Source: Cryptomeria japonica
Taxonomy: Eukaryota; Streptophyta; Pinopsida; Cupressales; Cupressaceae
Assembly: GCF_030272615.1 (NCBI RefSeq)
Contig: NC_081407.1
Location: 317,716,456-317,780,455 of the forward strand
Length of the DNA: 64,000 nt
Direction of reading: 5' to 3'
The position numbers were made by a program, and so were the translations under genes. Below are positions 45,070 to 57,099 of the stretch, in pieces. Position 1 is the stretch's first letter; every line of letters starts with the position of its first letter. The notes beneath the pieces were generated by a model. The model worked only from the letters and a program-made list of their open reading frames with translations. It had not been told where the DNA came from and made no database searches.

Positions 45070-46139
45070 TGTAGTGTCACAAATTGCACCCCATGCTAAT
45101 TTCACACTTACGCATTACGACTACTGTATTTATGACAAAACCTCTGATCAAAATTTTATGATTTTGACTTCATAGGTGGCAATGATGAAGCATGAGTAGC
45201 ATGTGGTATGAATTTTTAGACAAATTAGTTAGAGGGGATAATAGTGCATAGATATTTGCATGATGTGCTAACAGCCCAATAATTTCTAAGATTCAAACTA
45301 GAATAGTCCATGTAATTTTCTCTTGGTGCATGTCATAGTGGTCAAACATGCTTGTAATGGATATTCACACCCATTCCAAGCAACAAATTCTCTTTCTTCC
45401 TCATTTTGGCAATCTTGGGTAATCTTTCTCAGCTTGTCTTGCTCTCTTTCTCTCTCACAGTGAAGCTCTATCAAATTTCTCTCAATTCTTGAACACTCAC
45501 AACAAACATGACTCCTCTTGTTGAAAATCTATCACATATGTAATGTCTATTATCTCAAGAGGGGAGCCAAAACTATTGGTAACACTCTCTTGCATGTCAT
45601 TTTATGATCTCATCTATTATCTTTTATTGTGATAAGGGTTCTCCTCCATAGCGAGGTTTATTTCTATTTAATCTTGTTTGGTTGTTCGTGGAGGTAGAAA
45701 CACCAAAGCAAGATTTTGATTAAGGCAAACCCTTATATAGGCTCCAACATTTTTTCCATATCCATGTGTGCAGGTGAACAAGTATGACATACTGAAATCC
45801 TCTATCGAGTAGTTTTTTTGCTTTTTTAATATAGATGACAGTGCAAGCACACAAACATCCTCACGATATGTTGGCATTTGAGGCTAAGGCTAAACCTGTA
45901 CGGTATTGTAAAATGTGTTTCTTTCAATTTATGTTTCCGTAGCTTATACATTTTTATTGTGTCATGTTTCTATGTTGTTAAGCATTTCCATTTTTACACT
46001 CTTAATCTAACATATTATTAAATCCATTTTTTAATATTTCTTCATTAGTTCACTTGATCATTTTAACATTGAGGTAATTGAGGGTTATTCATTCCTTGAG
46101 ACCTCATTGTCTTGAGAGTAGTGAATCCCCCCCTTTACA
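45070..46139 (+). mobile_element. 5' LTR of a degenerate plus-strand Gypsy element
   Basis: Runs from TGTAGTGTCACAAATTGCACCCC to CCCCCTTTACA and is followed by a PBS of the shared type. It contains GGAGGTAGAAACACCAAAGC and a TGTGTGCAGGTGAAC acceptor-like site near 45765-45780. The matching right LTR was not found. Confidence 0.7.
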
Positions 46140-46142
46140 TTT

Positions 46143-46161
46143 TGGTGAACCCAACATGAAT
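46143..46161 (+). promoter_or_regulatory. Primer-binding site
   Basis: TGGTGAACCCAACATGAAT, three bases after the LTR end, same core as in the other Gypsy elements here. Confidence 0.7.
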
Positions 46162-47700
46162 CACATGTCGAATTTTTTTGTTCAAAGTTGTAATGCATTC
46201 AATAATGTCTTTTCAAAAGAAGATTTTGATATGTTCGAGGATGCCTCAGGAATGATTTCCTAGAGGTATATCCTTCTATTAAAAAATTCAATACAAACTC
46301 CATTAACAAAATCTTCTTCTATATAGGACGAGAAATTTGTAAATGTGATTATAGTATTTTTTGCCCCTAGTAGGCGTAAGAGACCTATCATTTATGTGAC
46401 TTCGACTAGTCCTTCTCCAAAGAGAATTTATTATATCTATGATGTTCCATTTCAAATTGATTCACAAGATCTTTTTAAATGATACACATAACCTAAGGAT
46501 CCTTCTTACAAGATGGTAATCCATACTTATAACACTAGATAACATACACAAAATGTTGATCAGCCTACTTCTTTACTACCTCCTCAACATGATCTTCCTC
46601 AAACACCTAAACCTGGACCCAAACAACAAAGTGACTGTGATCTTATCGAGCAACTTCATGTTACTCTTGTTAATATCCCACTTTAGGATTTGCTTTAGAC
46701 TACTCCAGTTTACCAAGGCATGCTTTAGGAAGCTCTACGAAATATTCCTTCACCTTCTTTTCTTAGGCCAATGAATGTGAATGCATTATTATTGATCATA
46801 TTGATGTAGATTCATCAAATATTATGTTCTATTCACATAAAACATCATTTCCAAAAGTACGAAATCATACAATTTCTTTGATGATTATAGTCTATATCAG
46901 TAACATTGGTGTTAGATGTACTCTCATTGATTCTGGTTCAACACTAAATATTTGTAGTCTTCATCTATTGCTTAAAATAAAGTTGATTTAAGCTCTCTTA
47001 CAAGTTCTTCTATGTTCATTCATGGGTTTGATAACACTAGTCAATAAGCCTCATGAACAATAATTTTGCCTTTAAGGTTGGGACACGTTATTGTGCCCAC
47101 CCTCGTGTCTATTATGCTAGGGCCTTTACCATACAATCTTCTCTTGGGAAGACCTTGGATTTATTCTTTAGGAGTGATTACTTCTACTCTTCATCTCTCT
47201 ATAAATTGTCACTAATAATGAGGTAGTCATGGTCAAATCTAACCCTGATGCTATACATTTATGTCAAGTGGTAGCAATTGGTTAGAATTTAGTTACAATT
47301 ACCTTTTATAATTTTATCCCATCATTATCTTCTAATGTGCAACATCTAATATAGTTGTTGCTACTAAAAAGGATGTTCTTAAAGAAGATTCTCTTACAAA
47401 GAAAGACCCTCCTAAAGTTGAGAATCCTAAATCTCCTATTTCTTCTTCTTCTCAATCGAATGCATATCTAGGTGATGATTGGGAGTCTTTGGATATCACT
47501 GAATATTTGATTAGAGAATACAAAGTTGACCCAATCAATCTAAATATTCTTATGATTTTATTCACATCTATTATAAACGATGATTATGCTTATGTGTTCA
47601 ACAAGATGATACTTACAAAATGGATTGTACCCTATACACTAATCCTTCTTCTTCCAACTTGGAGTTGTAATTATATTATAGTCTAGGATTTCATATCATT
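46162..47700 (+). pseudogene. Degenerate gag-protease region of TAT-like Gypsy element
   Basis: Scattered, frame-shifted landmarks: LREALRNIPSPSFLRPMNV-like text at about 46720-46790, CIIIDHIDVDSS, then a protease active site TLIDSGSTLNIC with an intact Asp-Ser-Gly (46929-46937), and LPYNLLLGRPWI in a different frame (47126-47161). These are hallmarks of TAT/Ogre-type gag-protease. The tail at 47470-47500 reads DDWESLDITEY, like the acidic ORF of the element at 19420. No reverse transcriptase follows. Confidence 0.65.
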
Positions 47701-48100
47701 TCTAAATAAAGATACAGAGGTAAATATTGTGGGTGCAATGAACAAGGTATCAAAGTTCCTAGGGGTTGATTTACATTTTTGTCATCTAGTAGATTAATTT
47801 TGCCAGGTCATCTAGTCACGAGCTCCATCAGTTTTAGAAATGAAATGAGATGAAGGTACATTTTATCTACCTTTCAACTAGTTATCAAATTGAAATCCTA
47901 TTGCCACTTAATCATTTCATAGTCACATGCTCTCCTCATGTGGTTGCATCAATTTTACATCAACCAAAGTGAGTTTGGAGAGTGGAGCATCTTCCTTGAG
48001 TTTTGAACCTTCCTCCAATGCTCATTGTAGCTGAAATATTCATGTTTTGCTCCCTTGTTCTATAAAAGGGGAATCAAGGCCATTTGTGAAGGGTTTGTTT
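47701..48100. other. Junction between two opposing Gypsy relics
   Basis: No gene or clear terminus is seen. The plus-strand relic loses recognisable text here and the minus-strand one begins to be recognisable to the right. Confidence 0.35.
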
Positions 48101-50596
48101 ATAATAGATATACACTGACAAGTGTAAAATAGGTTGTAGTCAAGGATACACACCTCTTGCATAAGAGAGAATCCTTGAGCAAACAAATAACTTCAGTCAA
48201 GGAATGACATCAAATCATAAGAAAACACCATTCAACATTGGAAAAGTGGATCCTTAGAAAGGATAAGAAAGATGAATTCCCCAAAATCTTAGGGACAATA
48301 AGAAGAATTACACAACCTCTAAGGAGATATTAGAAATAAGCAAATGCACAATGTACTCACATGAAGGAATATTCAATGCAAGAAAAGACATCAAGATATG
48401 CAAAATGCAACTTTGAAGAAGAGGTAATCTTTAAAGAGAGAAAGAGAGAATTAGATGAAGGATCACATACCCCTCTAAGGAGGAATTATTCATAAAAGAT
48501 GTATCCTCTCAAGAAAAAAAGGACACCAAGGTATGAAAAATGCAAGCCCTAAAGGAGATAGTGAAACCTTAAATAGAGAGAATAAATAGGATAATATTCT
48601 TGCCTCCTAATCATAGAGGCAAGGATGAATTATGTTGTTGCCCCAAGATGATTTAAATTGAAAAAGCATCACCTCTTTGACAAAGAGCCCCCAATTAAGT
48701 TAACTACCAGTGCCATAGAGTGAGGAGCAACATAATAGGAACTTAAATATTATTTGAAATGATTATGAAAATATGCCATCCATCATCACTTGTTATCTTT
48801 ATGAACTTTGAAGATGCAACCTAGAAATATTGACTTTGAAACAATCTACAAGGGAACCTTAAAATTTGGATCTGAACTGGGAGGACTAGGGCACTAGGCG
48901 CCCTAGTCCCTAGGTACCGAGTTGTAGTTTATGTCTTCGTTTATGACAGAGAAGAGAAATCATGTTGACATAAAGAGGGTTGGAAAAAATACTATCTTGT
49001 TGTATTGCCATATGGAAATAAGAAGGTGTAAATTCAATAGACAATGGAGGAGGGGAGGTTGACAAAGGAAGAGGATGGAAATCTTGCTTTTCACTAAAAA
49101 GAGTGATTTTCCATGACTTTCAAGATATTGTTTCACACATACTAAAACTTGTCCATTGTATTAATGTTTAGGATTAGGAGAGGGTTTACTCTTAGGTATA
49201 ATTGGCTTGGTTTAAAGAGGATGAATCAATATTTAGACATGTGTTAGGATAAAATTTTTGAGTATCAAATTCAATCATCTTAGATTTCCTGTACAAAAAG
49301 AAGGTGTGAAATCTAATCACCCTCAATCATCCTCGAAGAGTTCTTCTCTAAGAACTTCTTTAGTAGGAGATGGTGTATTTTCCCAAATTGGAGAGAGGAT
49401 TGTAGGAACTAACAAATTATATTGTGCTTCAATTTGTATATTCTTTTCAATTTCCAAAACAAACATTTCATTTAATTTGATCAAATTTCCACAATCCATA
49501 ACTGAATCAGTAAGATGTTTCTGGATTTGATTGTGTATGTCTTTTTTGTATCAAAGGTGTACACAATCAAATCCATAAACAACTTACTGAAACATTTCAT
49601 TGTTGTATATGTAAGGAACTTCATGATACTCAGGTTGACAATTCACCCCATCCTTAACAATAATTTTAGGTTTTTGATGAGGTTGAGAGACAACTTGATG
49701 GAGATGGACAACAACCTTAGGTTTTCAACCAAATGAATAACATTGATTGGTCTTGGTTAGGTTCTTAATCTTTAGGAGAGAGAGAATTGAAAACATGATC
49801 GGGAATGGTATTATCTTCTTGTTCTAAACCTCATCTTCATGATAAACCTTAGGAAAGGGACAATCATGTCTCATTGATGCTTCATCTATAGGGGAAAGCT
49901 TATTGAAATGAATAGAAGGTGAGGTGATATTAAAGGAATTCTCTCTCATATCAACTTATTTTACCATAATATCATCCTCACTAAGGTAGCCTCATGGAGG
50001 AGGAAGATATTAAAAGAATAATTTGTACCATTCTCCAATGGTTCATCCCAAAGAGGGAGATCATTAAGAGAATTGTTAAAAATATAAATTCTTGCTTCAA
50101 TATGTCCTCTTTAGGGAGAGATAATTTGGGAGAGGAATCATTGAAAGGATCATAAAGTAGAGTTTTAGATATCTTAAATCCTTGCAACTTAAGGGAATCC
50201 TCTTGCAAAAATACATTTTCTAATTTTCTAATTTAAGAAAAATGAAACTTGTAATGAAAGAAGCAAATGTAATGAAATAAAGCATAAAGGGACTAATCTA
50301 AACATACATACTAATGCAAGAAATAACTATTTTTTTTGCATTTTTATTGTTTTGAAACTTGCAAGTTAGAAGATGCAATGGAAGAATGAACTAGATCTGA
50401 AAATACAATTAAACAATTATGCAACCCACAAGTCAAGTTTAGGAAACTAAATTAGGTTTTTTATGAATTTAAACTCTTAATGTATGTTTTAAATTGAAAA
50501 TATGATCTATGAGTGCAAATTTGAAATCCAATACACACAAATCAGATTTGAGAACACAAATAAGAAATTAGCATGATGAAGTTGGGTTCACCAAAA
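48101..50596 (-). pseudogene. Degenerate interior of a minus-strand Gypsy relative
   Basis: On the minus strand it follows the order of the element at 9041-25812. A PBS (50575-50593, TGGTGAACCCAACTTCATC) is followed by an AT-rich leader, acidic-ORF-like segments (50208-49250, ending DDWGSLDFTPSFCTGNLR-like), text matching 22240-22352 (around 48700-48810), and then the repeat-rich 3' interior. Stops interrupt every segment. A hairpin GGACTAGGGC...GCCCTAGTCC lies at about 48883-48908. The 3' LTR is missing. Confidence 0.6.
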
Positions 50597-51954
50597 TGTA
50601 AAGGTGAAAATTAAGGTTTCACCAATTAAGGTAATAATACCACTATTTTTCTTAATTAACCATTACATTTAAAGATGGAGGAGCCTAATAGATATAGGCT
50701 TAATCCCTTTGAGGAAAAAGCTCTGAAATTCTTATTTGGTTCCACTCGGGTTAGGGTTTTATTCCCTCTTTCTAAGTTGAATTTTGAAAATGTTGAAATT
50801 AGGGTAAATGGGTAAATATTGAAGAGATCGGGCATAAACAGTGACCTATAGTTGTCGTACAGAGACACCAACCTATATTTGAGTAGAAGAAGATGATTAA
50901 GATTTGTTCCCAGAAGTTCAACCTGATTTTTTGAGACTGTACTACTCCTTGCCTTGGTCCTTTGAATTTCTCACCGTCAAAAGGTGAACCTGTTTGTCTC
51001 AGTGAATCCTGTCGATCCTCTTGAATGCAAATTTTTACCTAGTTCCTGTACTCATAAAAAAATGAGAAAATTATTGTGAATATGGATTTGCCTAAGTCAA
51101 ACACCAATTTAGGAATTAACATTGAATGAATTAATGCAAATACCAAAATAAATGTTGAATAGATATACCTCAGATCTATAATTATTGATGATGATGCTTT
51201 TCTCTTTGAATGTAATCACATATGTTGTATGAAATGGCATGAAAATGACAAAACCCTAATCAAACACACATGCTTGCATAGAAATGATGTAATTTTTCTC
51301 CATAATGGCTGGATGATGAATGTGTAGCCTTAAAGATCTCTAAAAATGCTTGATTAATGATTCACGGATGCAAGAATGCTTTAGGTCAAATGTAGATGGA
51401 GGCTTAGAATGCTTAGATGAGAATGAGTTGAGAAGGATGCCTTAATAGGGGTTTCATAATTGAAATCACCTTTAGGTAAACTTAGAATTGATATATTTTT
51501 TGCACGAAGCTAGATTTGAATAGGATAAGACCACTTAATTATCCTCCCACAATTTGTAGAAAAAAGTTCGGGACTAGGTAGCTCGACGACTTGGTCCAAT
51601 CAACTTTTTTTTGATTTTTTAGGGATGTGAGCTATTGTGATTCTAATGCTAAATCCACCTTGGTGGCTCAAACCAAGATGTGCATATATGCAAAATATGC
51701 TTTGAGAGTTGAAATTAGGGTAGGATTAAGGATAAATCAAGATACAATGATAAAGGGTACACTTAGAATTAAGGGCCCAAATAAGAGTGTGATGATGTAA
51801 TAAAGTGGAATAAGACCCATAATATTGAATCAAATATTAATTAAGTACAATAAGGTCCTATAATGCATAGAGGAAAGGGAAATACTAAAATAGGTGCTAG
51901 GAGAGTGTGAAATTGGACACACTAATAAAGGTGTAAAATTTATATAACACTACA
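50597..51954 (-). mobile_element. 5' LTR of the minus-strand Gypsy relative
   Basis: On the plus strand it starts TGTAAAGGTG and ends AACACTACA, so on the coding strand it runs TGTAGTG...TTTACA. It contains a version of the GGGAC...TTGGTCC / CAACTTTTTTT / TTTTTTAGGGATG cassette (51572-51630). Confidence 0.7.
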
Positions 51955-53300
51955 ACACCAACCTAAACTTGGCTTTGCACTAGGCTATAATGATTTCTAT
52001 CTCCTTCAACATTAAAATCATTCTAAGTATTCTTGAAAATCCACATACTCAAGTTCAGCGTCCAATATCATCCTTTGGATAAAATATCTTGGATAGGAAG
52101 GATAAAAAATATTTTTGTACTACATCTATTTAGATCTCGTATTTGTTCTACTTGGATGTATATTACTAGGCATACTAGATGCCATTAGTAGAATCAAGAA
52201 ATACAATATTTAACTTGGCTAGCTCTTAAAAATTAACAAACAAGTAAATAAATTAAATAAACAAAAATGAAGCCTCAATAAATATTTAAGCTTTAAATAT
52301 TCTATTTTTTAATGATGAGCTATTAAAAGATGAAGTTTGGGGTTAGAACATGGATAATGCATTAGGTATTGGGACATCATAAATTTAATTTTGAATAGAC
52401 AAAGTAAACACTTGTGAGAACAGTGCACCCTGAAGTGCATAAAATAGGCCTAAAAGAGTACTTAGTGTCAACATGATCAATCTCAAAACCCAAGATAATA
52501 GACATTGAAATAATTTTAGGGTTGGAAGACTAGAGATACCCCTTAATAGGTTTGCAAATAATAGAATGGAAAAAACAATAATATTGAAAGGTAAGAGCAT
52601 TAGATATGTTAAGGTTTAGAGGTTGTGAGTACATCTTAACAAGTACATAAAATGTATACACTTGATATTGCAATCTAAAAAAGATAGGCCTTGTGAATGC
52701 ATCATGGATCAACTATATTAGGAATATAGCCTTACATGTATTGGAGTAATTTCTTGAAGGTTTTATCTTGAAATATATAATAAAGGAATTTTACCAGGGA
52801 CTACATTTAAGTATGGTATTTAGTAAAAGTATTAACCTAAGGTGATGTTAGCATGAAGTCAACTAGAGACCATCATGAGATAAATTTTTCCAAAGATTAT
52901 TTAAGAAATATGTTATCATTAGGGCTTCAAAATAATGATGTTAGTCATATCTAAATTAACAACTTCAATATCCTAATGGTAGGATGAAGTCATCATGATA
53001 TCACCAAGCCAAAAAAAACACGGACTTTGATAGAAGAGAAGATTGAAAAAGGGCTAGGGCCCAAGATAAAACTAGAAAATAAAGAAAAAGAAAGGAAAAT
53101 GACAAAGCAAACAACAATAAATGAAAAATAAAATGTAAAAGTATCCTAACCAACCTAGAAAAGGCCATGAATGACTGAAGAGAAATACCCTACCTAATAT
53201 AATGAGAGGAGAATGACACGGGAAAGAAAGGGGGTTAAATCACTATCCCCAACTACACACACATGGAAACACAAACACACACTTGAGTAATGACAATCAC
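51955..53300. other. AT-rich intergenic DNA
   Basis: No gene, RNA or terminus is recognised; open frames are short and low in complexity. Confidence 0.5.
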
Positions 53301-53680
53301 ACAAACAATTAACAATATGAAAGTAGACCAATCAATAGGGACTGAGGAAGCACACATAAAAGCAATAATATGAAATAAAAAAGGAAAATAAGCATAAAAG
53401 GAAGGGAAGGGTCACATGGGCAATAAATTCATCGTAAATGTAGAGCCGAAAATTAGTTTTGGATGACACCATATCCTTAGCATTGGAGAAACAAGCAATT
53501 AAAAATATGAAAGTAGACCAATCAATAGGGCATGAGAAAACACACACAAAAGCAATAAAATAAAATAAAGAAGGAAAATGAGCATAAAAGAAAGGGAAGG
53601 GTCACATGGGTAGTAAATTCACCATAAATGTAGAACTGAAAATTAGTTTTGTATGACACCGTATCCTTAGCATTGGATTA
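53301..53680 (+). repeat. Tandem duplication of a 190-bp unit
   Basis: ACAAACAATTAACAATATGAAAG at 53301 and ACAAGCAATTAAAAATATGAAAG at 53491 start two colinear copies ending CCTTAGCATTGG. Divergence is about 10% by eye. Confidence 0.85.
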
Positions 53681-54480
53681 TTAGGTACCTCTACGATTAC
53701 GTAAGGATGGACAACCCTAATACTCTAACAAGGTGACATCAGCCCCAACAAGTCCAATCTATAGTGGATTAGGGTCTCAAAACTTCCTTTGTAGTCATGC
53801 CAAGATAACCAACTCTCAAAGTCCAATGAGAGGTAAAATACTCAAAATGAACTTAAGGAGAAAACTAAAAAAGAAAAACACAAGGCAATAAAGACATAAA
53901 AGAAATAGGATAGAAAAGAAAAATAGGGAAGGCAACAAGTCCTTGTTTTGTTGAGGTAAAATGGGGCTCAAGTGTATTTAAGACACAACACTTACCTTAC
54001 AATTTACCTAAAATATATTTAACTAGTAACTTATTTACCTCAAATTCAAGTAATCGCAAATACATTTAAGTATGCGGTCTTGGCATGCTTGGTACTACAT
54101 AAGATAATATTACATATGACTTGCCAACATAATCCAAGAGGCTTATGAAGTTTACGATGATGATTATTTTTTTGGGAAGTTATTTGAGGAGCTCTTATAT
54201 TTTATAATTTTAGAGCTCTCATCATATTCTTAAAATGGCAATTGATATCATGGGTGTTTGTGGGTACACCTCTCTATTCAATATAGGTGTCTACCCTTTT
54301 TAGCATGTTAATGGATTCATATGATTATCCTAAGGTAGTTTGAGGTAGGAATCACCTACCATGTACATATATTAAGTGGGTGGTTTTGTTATGTCTATTT
54401 TGGTTTCAGTTTTTATATGTTTTTCATTGCATGCAACATTTTTGTTTGTTCAAGCTTCTTTGCCTTGTCATATCAAGTGT
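53681..54480. other. AT-rich intergenic DNA
   Basis: Nothing recognisable beyond short purine-rich stretches. Confidence 0.5.
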
Positions 54481-54486
54481 TAAATC

Positions 54487-54640
54487 TCAAGACTCTATAG
54501 CAAAATAGTTAAAGCACTGGTCTCATTGTCTAAGATCTTGGGTTCATCCTACACCCTTTGTAGTCACTGCCTCCAATCAAATCTAGACATTTGCCTCACT
54601 TTCGAAGTTGACAATTTTTAATGTTTTTGTGTCAAATTGA
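54487..54640 (+). repeat. Candidate tRNA-derived SINE fragment
   Basis: TAGCAAAATAGTTAAAGCACTGGTCTCAT resembles a tRNA D-arm/anticodon region (A box) and ATCTTGGGTTCATCC, 20 bases on, resembles a B box missing one base. The cloverleaf cannot be closed (no complementary acceptor stem), so a functional tRNA is unlikely. No target duplication was found. Confidence 0.4.
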
Positions 54641-55028
54641 TTTTGAACGATTTTTTTAACTTGTTTTAGTCTTGGAAAATAAAGATTCTCTTTCAAGGAT
54701 GTGCATCAGAAATAGATGGAAGGTCGAAATTATGATCTTGGAACAGAATGTGTAATAGAGATTGTAATGAAGAAAATTTGATAATGTAAATTGATATCAT
54801 GCAGGTAGAGAAAAGCAATCTAACAAACACATACCTTAGTATATAATAAAACAGCTGTAAAAAAATTTCAACCACATAACAGAAGTGAAGAGCAACCTAC
54901 AAACAGATATACTCAATATAATCTTCTTTCAAAGGTATTCTAATCTAGAAGAACAAAAGATAGGATACAGATAATAATACTGAGATTAATAATAAAGATC
55001 ATTAGCACTTGAGTGAAATATGATATAT

Positions 55029-55547
55029 TCATAATGGATCTCTGGTCTCAGACTGTGGCTTCAAAAGTTCCGCCTTGTTGTTTTCATTGGCAATAAATGC
55101 TGCAGTAGTAGCCCCATTGAGTTGTGCCTGCAGAATGGCATTTTCTGCCTGCAATTTGAGAAGCTGTTGATTGGCAATAGATGTACAAGTAAGAGCCCCA
55201 TCGAGCTGTGCCTGGAGAATGGCCTTCTCTGCCTGCAATTTGGTAAGCTGTTGATGGAGGTTCCAAACAATTCCAGCACACCCATACACAGGATCTCTAT
55301 GCCTGGCCTTGGCTTCATACACCATGCTGTTCACTGCATCTGCTCTCATCTCCATTGCAATTCCTTCCAGCATTTTAATGATATTACTTGCTCCAAATAC
55401 TCTATGAGCCTCTATATATCGCTGTGGCTCATTTGGAGGAAAGAATGGAGCCAGCACGCAGCTTTCTGTACATCTTCTTCTCAGCAGTTTGCATGATGCG
55501 CATGGAGATGATGATGATGATGATGGGTGTTCCATTTTATCCGCCAT
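55029..55547 (-). CDS. LOB-domain (LBD, class I) transcription factor
   Basis: The 172-codon single-exon protein is a plant-specific nuclear DNA-binding regulator of organ boundary or lateral organ development. The LOB domain spans residues about 15-115. It has the zinc motif CX2CX6CX3C (CASCKLLRRRCTESC), the GAS block (FGASNIIKMLEGI, then RADAVNSMVYEAKARHRDPVYGC) and a coiled-coil region with Leu spacing (GIVWNLHQQLTKLQ). After it, two near-identical 28-residue units (KLQAEKAILQAQLDG and KLQAENAILQAQLNG) extend the coiled coil, followed by a short acidic/polar tail. The start ATG is in good context with a TATA box 76 bp upstream. No stop or frameshift. The precise LBD subgroup cannot be set from sequence alone; the shortened and repeated tail is unusual. 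Confidence 0.9.
   Translation of the reverse strand: MADKMEHPSSSSSSPCASCKLLRRRCTESCVLAPFFPPNEPQRYIEAHRVFGASNIIKMLEGIAMEMRADAVNSMVYEAKARHRDPVYGCAGIVWNLHQQLTKLQAEKAILQAQLDGALTCTSIANQQLLKLQAENAILQAQLNGATTAAFIANENNKAELLKPQSETRDPL
55125..55260 (-). repeat. 84-bp tandem duplication in the LBD coding sequence
   Basis: TGTGCCTGCAGAATGGC at about 55125 and TGTGCCTGGAGAATGGC at about 55209 begin two in-frame copies encoding the 28-residue coiled-coil unit. Confidence 0.85.
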
Positions 55548-55623
55548 TTTCGAACGCTCAAATGTCTAGCGCAATGAAATGTATAAGTCGAATAACTCCA
55601 AGTTAAAGGACACAGCTCGGTGC

Positions 55624-55629
55624 TTTATA
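55624..55629 (-). promoter_or_regulatory. TATA box of the LBD gene
   Basis: The minus strand reads GAGTATAAAGCACC, about 76 bp upstream of the start codon, a usual distance allowing a short 5' UTR. Confidence 0.55.
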
Positions 55630-55679
55630 CTCCTCCGGTTGGTTCAAGGAGAAATTTCAATGGAGGTCTATATTTTTTA

Positions 55680-56830
55680 TTTTATTTATGCAAAATTAGA
55701 GAAGGACCTTTTAAAAGAGGTTAAAAAAGACGGTAGAGACTAAAAACATTTAACAAACAAATATTTGAAAGCCATTTTAAGATTAAGACTACGTTACTTA
55801 AAATTTAAAACGTTAAAATATTGGCAAATATCTTTAATACTTAGTATATGCCTATATGATTAGGATTTATGTTCTCCTCATTAATAAAATTTAATTATTT
55901 ATTAATTTTTTTTAATATTAAATATTAAATTTAAAATAATTGTACCATTGAGTTATGCATATTTTATATATACATATTTTTTCATGTTCATGACGTCTCA
56001 ATGAAATGTTAATAAATAATATATTTTTCACTTGATTTCAATTATATGTATCTTGATTTTTAATTTAATTATTCATTATTTTAATTCAATTTATCTATTT
56101 ACAAGGACCAACCTTAATTATTGTTCTAGAAATCAAGGTGAATAGGTTTTGGACATCAAATTATTTGCTATTATTTTTGGGTGTAGGTTTCAAATTGGTG
56201 AGTATGTTTCAAATTCATAGAAGGGTAAATTAGTTATATGAGCACAAAACTAAAATAGGACATTAGACATGAAGTTCAATTATATAAGGGGGTAAAAGCA
56301 CAAAGTTGAGTCACACTTTTATAAAGGAAGTGGTCAATGCTGATTCAATTTTTTAAATTGAATAAAAAAGTGAAATATATGTTTTGAATTTTGAAATGAT
56401 GTAAACTAATAAAATGTATATTTTTTTTTTTGTATTTTATGCTTGTAATTTTTTTTAAAATTTTAAAAATTATTTGAATATACTTTCTTATAAAGTAAAC
56501 ACTATAATTTATCTCTAATAAAATACTGAAATTGAAGTTACATGAGGCATCACACTTAAGATAGCAAATTTTACCTTTTTCTCTTCAATTGTTTTTCTAT
56601 ATTGATAACTTGAAACTTTAGAGCAAAAATATATTTTTAACTATTTTGTATATATATATATATATTTCAATAAAATTTGAAAAGTTGTGTGTATCGAAAT
56701 ATAAATCTTTCCATTTGGCATCACTTTTTTTATTAATTATTTATCCAAATTAGAAAATAATTATATCATCTTGACATAGACTCTTTTCTCCTGTGTATTT
56801 ATTTGTTTCAAAATTTTTAAATAAATTTTA
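55680..56830. other. AT-rich upstream intergenic region
   Basis: Very AT-rich with homopolymer runs and a short (TA)n at 56650-56665. No gene or element terminus is recognised. Confidence 0.5.
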
Positions 56831-56834
56831 GTAT

Positions 56835-56920
56835 TTTTTCGGAAACGTTGCTATACTGACCAGAAACGCTGACAAACTGACCAGGAACACTGAGGAACAG
56901 ACAAAAAATACTATTATGTA
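56835..56920 (+). repeat. Short 21-bp minisatellite
   Basis: AAACGTTGCTATACTGACCAG, AAACGCTGACAAACTGACCAG and AACACTGAGGAACAGAC are successive units. The same unit type returns at 58970-59160. Confidence 0.7.
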
Positions 56921-57099
56921 GTGCAGTGACTCTAAAGTTCAAAACAATGATATTTAGACTCAGCAAATTGGGTGTTTGAACTTAGGAGATTGTTGTTTTG
57001 ACCTAAATTTTTGATTTTTAGACTTAGATAGCTGATATTTAGACCTAGCAAGTACAAACTAGGAGATCTAGAGTTGAAACATGAGCAATTTGAGATTCA

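Noticed and set aside
54487-54560. tRNA gene
   Set aside because: No acceptor-stem pairing and an imperfect B box; better explained as a SINE head.
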